The notes under the pieces: generated by a model
The model's input: the letters and a program-made list of their open reading frames with translations, nothing else
Database searches by the model: none
What the model was told of the DNA's origin: nothing
From: Bacteroidota bacterium
GTDB taxonomy: Bacteria; Bacteroidota; Bacteroidia; Flavobacteriales; Weeksellaceae
Direction: 5' to 3'
Assembly (NCBI GenBank): GCA_018266965.1
Contig: JAFDZJ010000120.1
Location: 1 to 6,187 of the forward strand
DNA: 6,187 bases
Shown here: positions 5,866 through 6,187 of the stretch, piece after piece
Position numbering within the stretch: position 1 is the stretch's first letter
How the letters are laid out: each line of letters begins with the position of its first letter
Program-made: the position numbers and the translations under genes

Positions 5866-5888
5866 CACTACCGTCCGATAAAAATCCC
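5866..5888. repeat. Candidate terminal inverted repeat of an IS4-family element
   Basis: The segment beginning CACTACCGTCCGATAAAAA lies 64-86 nt beyond the transposase stop codon, where the element end is expected, and 44 nt after the dehydrogenase stop. Its form (GGGATTTTTATCGGACGG-like on the minus strand) resembles ends I associate with flavobacterial IS4 elements. The partner repeat would be outside the window, so neither the inverted repeat nor a target-site duplication can be confirmed. Confidence 0.4.
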
Positions 5889-5951
5889 AAGCTCCTCAGC
5901 CTCGTGTAACCAACTGCTAATCTGGTTTTTTTGTTTTCAATATTTCCCTTT

Positions 5952-6187
5952 TCAGAAAAGTAAAGTAGGCTGGTTGAATAAGTTTGGCTCGGGTGGTTTG
6001 GCTTTCTTTCTCTGCCAGTCTTTCTCCGGGTTTTCCAAGAATTTCACAAAATGAATGTTTTCATCAATGGCTAATTCTTCCTCAATGTTATACACCGCAT
6101 TGTCTTTTATTCGGGTAACAAAGCCTGTTTCATTATCGGAAAACCGTTTAAAAGCGGTATAATCATTATACCCTTTGTCGAAAACAT
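5952..6187 (-). pseudogene. IS4-family transposase fragment with internal in-frame deletion
   Basis: Read on the minus strand in the frame whose first full codon is 6185-6183, 77 codons are open up to TGA at 5954-5952. The first part, VFDKGYNDYTAF (1-12) and GFVTRIKDNAVYN (21-33), matches the DDE domain of Bacteroidota IS4 transposases around the second catalytic Asp (residue 3 here) and the FVTRxKDN motif. Right after AIDENIH (39-45) the chain jumps to FVKFLENPEKDW (46-57), which resembles the extreme C-terminus of the same family, then ends in a PPEPNLF-containing tail. In intact members these parts are separated by roughly 130-150 residues that include the YxxRW..E region with the catalytic Glu. 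The element is therefore inferred to be catalytically dead. The N-terminal half lies beyond the window, so further damage there cannot be judged. The frame is not interrupted by stops. Confidence 0.7.

Larger units (their letters stand above)
5866..6187 (-). mobile_element. IS4-family insertion sequence remnant, 3' end (continues past the right edge)
   Basis: This segment contains the C-terminal part of an IS4-type transposase and about 86 nt of non-coding end sequence. It lies just downstream of the aldehyde dehydrogenase gene and points towards it. The left limit rests on the candidate terminal repeat at 5866-5888. Because the transposase lacks an internal block, this copy is probably not autonomous, though it might be mobilised by an intact relative. 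The other end lies outside the window. Confidence 0.6.

Noticed and set aside
5908..5933. AACCA/TGGTT hairpin followed by a T run as a terminator of the hutG operon
   Set aside because: Only 5 bp of stem with a 10-nt loop; it also lies inside the presumed IS end, so it is not a convincing operon terminator.
1..6187. CRISPR array, tRNA or rRNA genes, riboswitch
   Set aside because: No regularly spaced direct repeats, no cloverleaf-like segments and no recognisable aptamer consensus were found in the intergenic regions.

Overview
The window looks like chromosomal DNA from a member of the Bacteroidota, most likely class Flavobacteriia and perhaps Weeksellaceae (Chryseobacterium/Elizabethkingia/Riemerella-like). 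The support is the strong AT richness, near absence of Shine-Dalgarno sequences, three exact matches to the Bacteroidota -7 promoter box TAnnTTTG placed shortly before genes, and lineage-restricted families (a GLPGLI protein and a DUF3276/PUR-like protein). The genus is an inference.

Layout. Positions 1-824, minus strand: a small secreted protein of unknown function (824 to 507), followed 32 nt later by the first 158 codons of a GLPGLI-family secreted protein that runs off the left edge. Positions 825-1284: a 460-nt divergent intergenic region with a (TTAAAA)4 hexanucleotide repeat, a 10-bp-period direct repeat, two palindromic segments and a good promoter. Positions 1285-2937, plus: an ABC exporter half-transporter (550 aa); the longer reading frame opening at 1144 is probably not the real start, because the promoter lies inside that extension. 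Positions 3027-3362, plus: a 111-aa PUR-like nucleic-acid-binding protein with its own promoter and a strong hairpin terminator (3387-3417). Positions 3572-4495 and 4526-5821, plus: formimidoylglutamase (hutG, last step of one histidine degradation route) and a succinate-semialdehyde-type aldehyde dehydrogenase, 30 nt apart and probably one operon. Positions about 5866-6187, minus: the end of an IS4-family insertion sequence whose transposase carries an in-frame internal deletion that removes the catalytic glutamate region.

Functionally, hutG and the dehydrogenase fit amino-acid catabolism (histidine to glutamate, and a semialdehyde to an acid such as succinate), but the other hut genes and a glutamate decarboxylase are not here, so the metabolic link is inferred. 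The ABC exporter and PUR-like gene look like independent transcription units.

I see no convincing new multi-gene system. The points most worth a second look are the internally deleted transposase, the Cys in place of a metal-ligand Asp in HutG, the short C-terminus of the ABC exporter, and the repeat-rich leader in front of the small secreted protein and GLPGLI pair.
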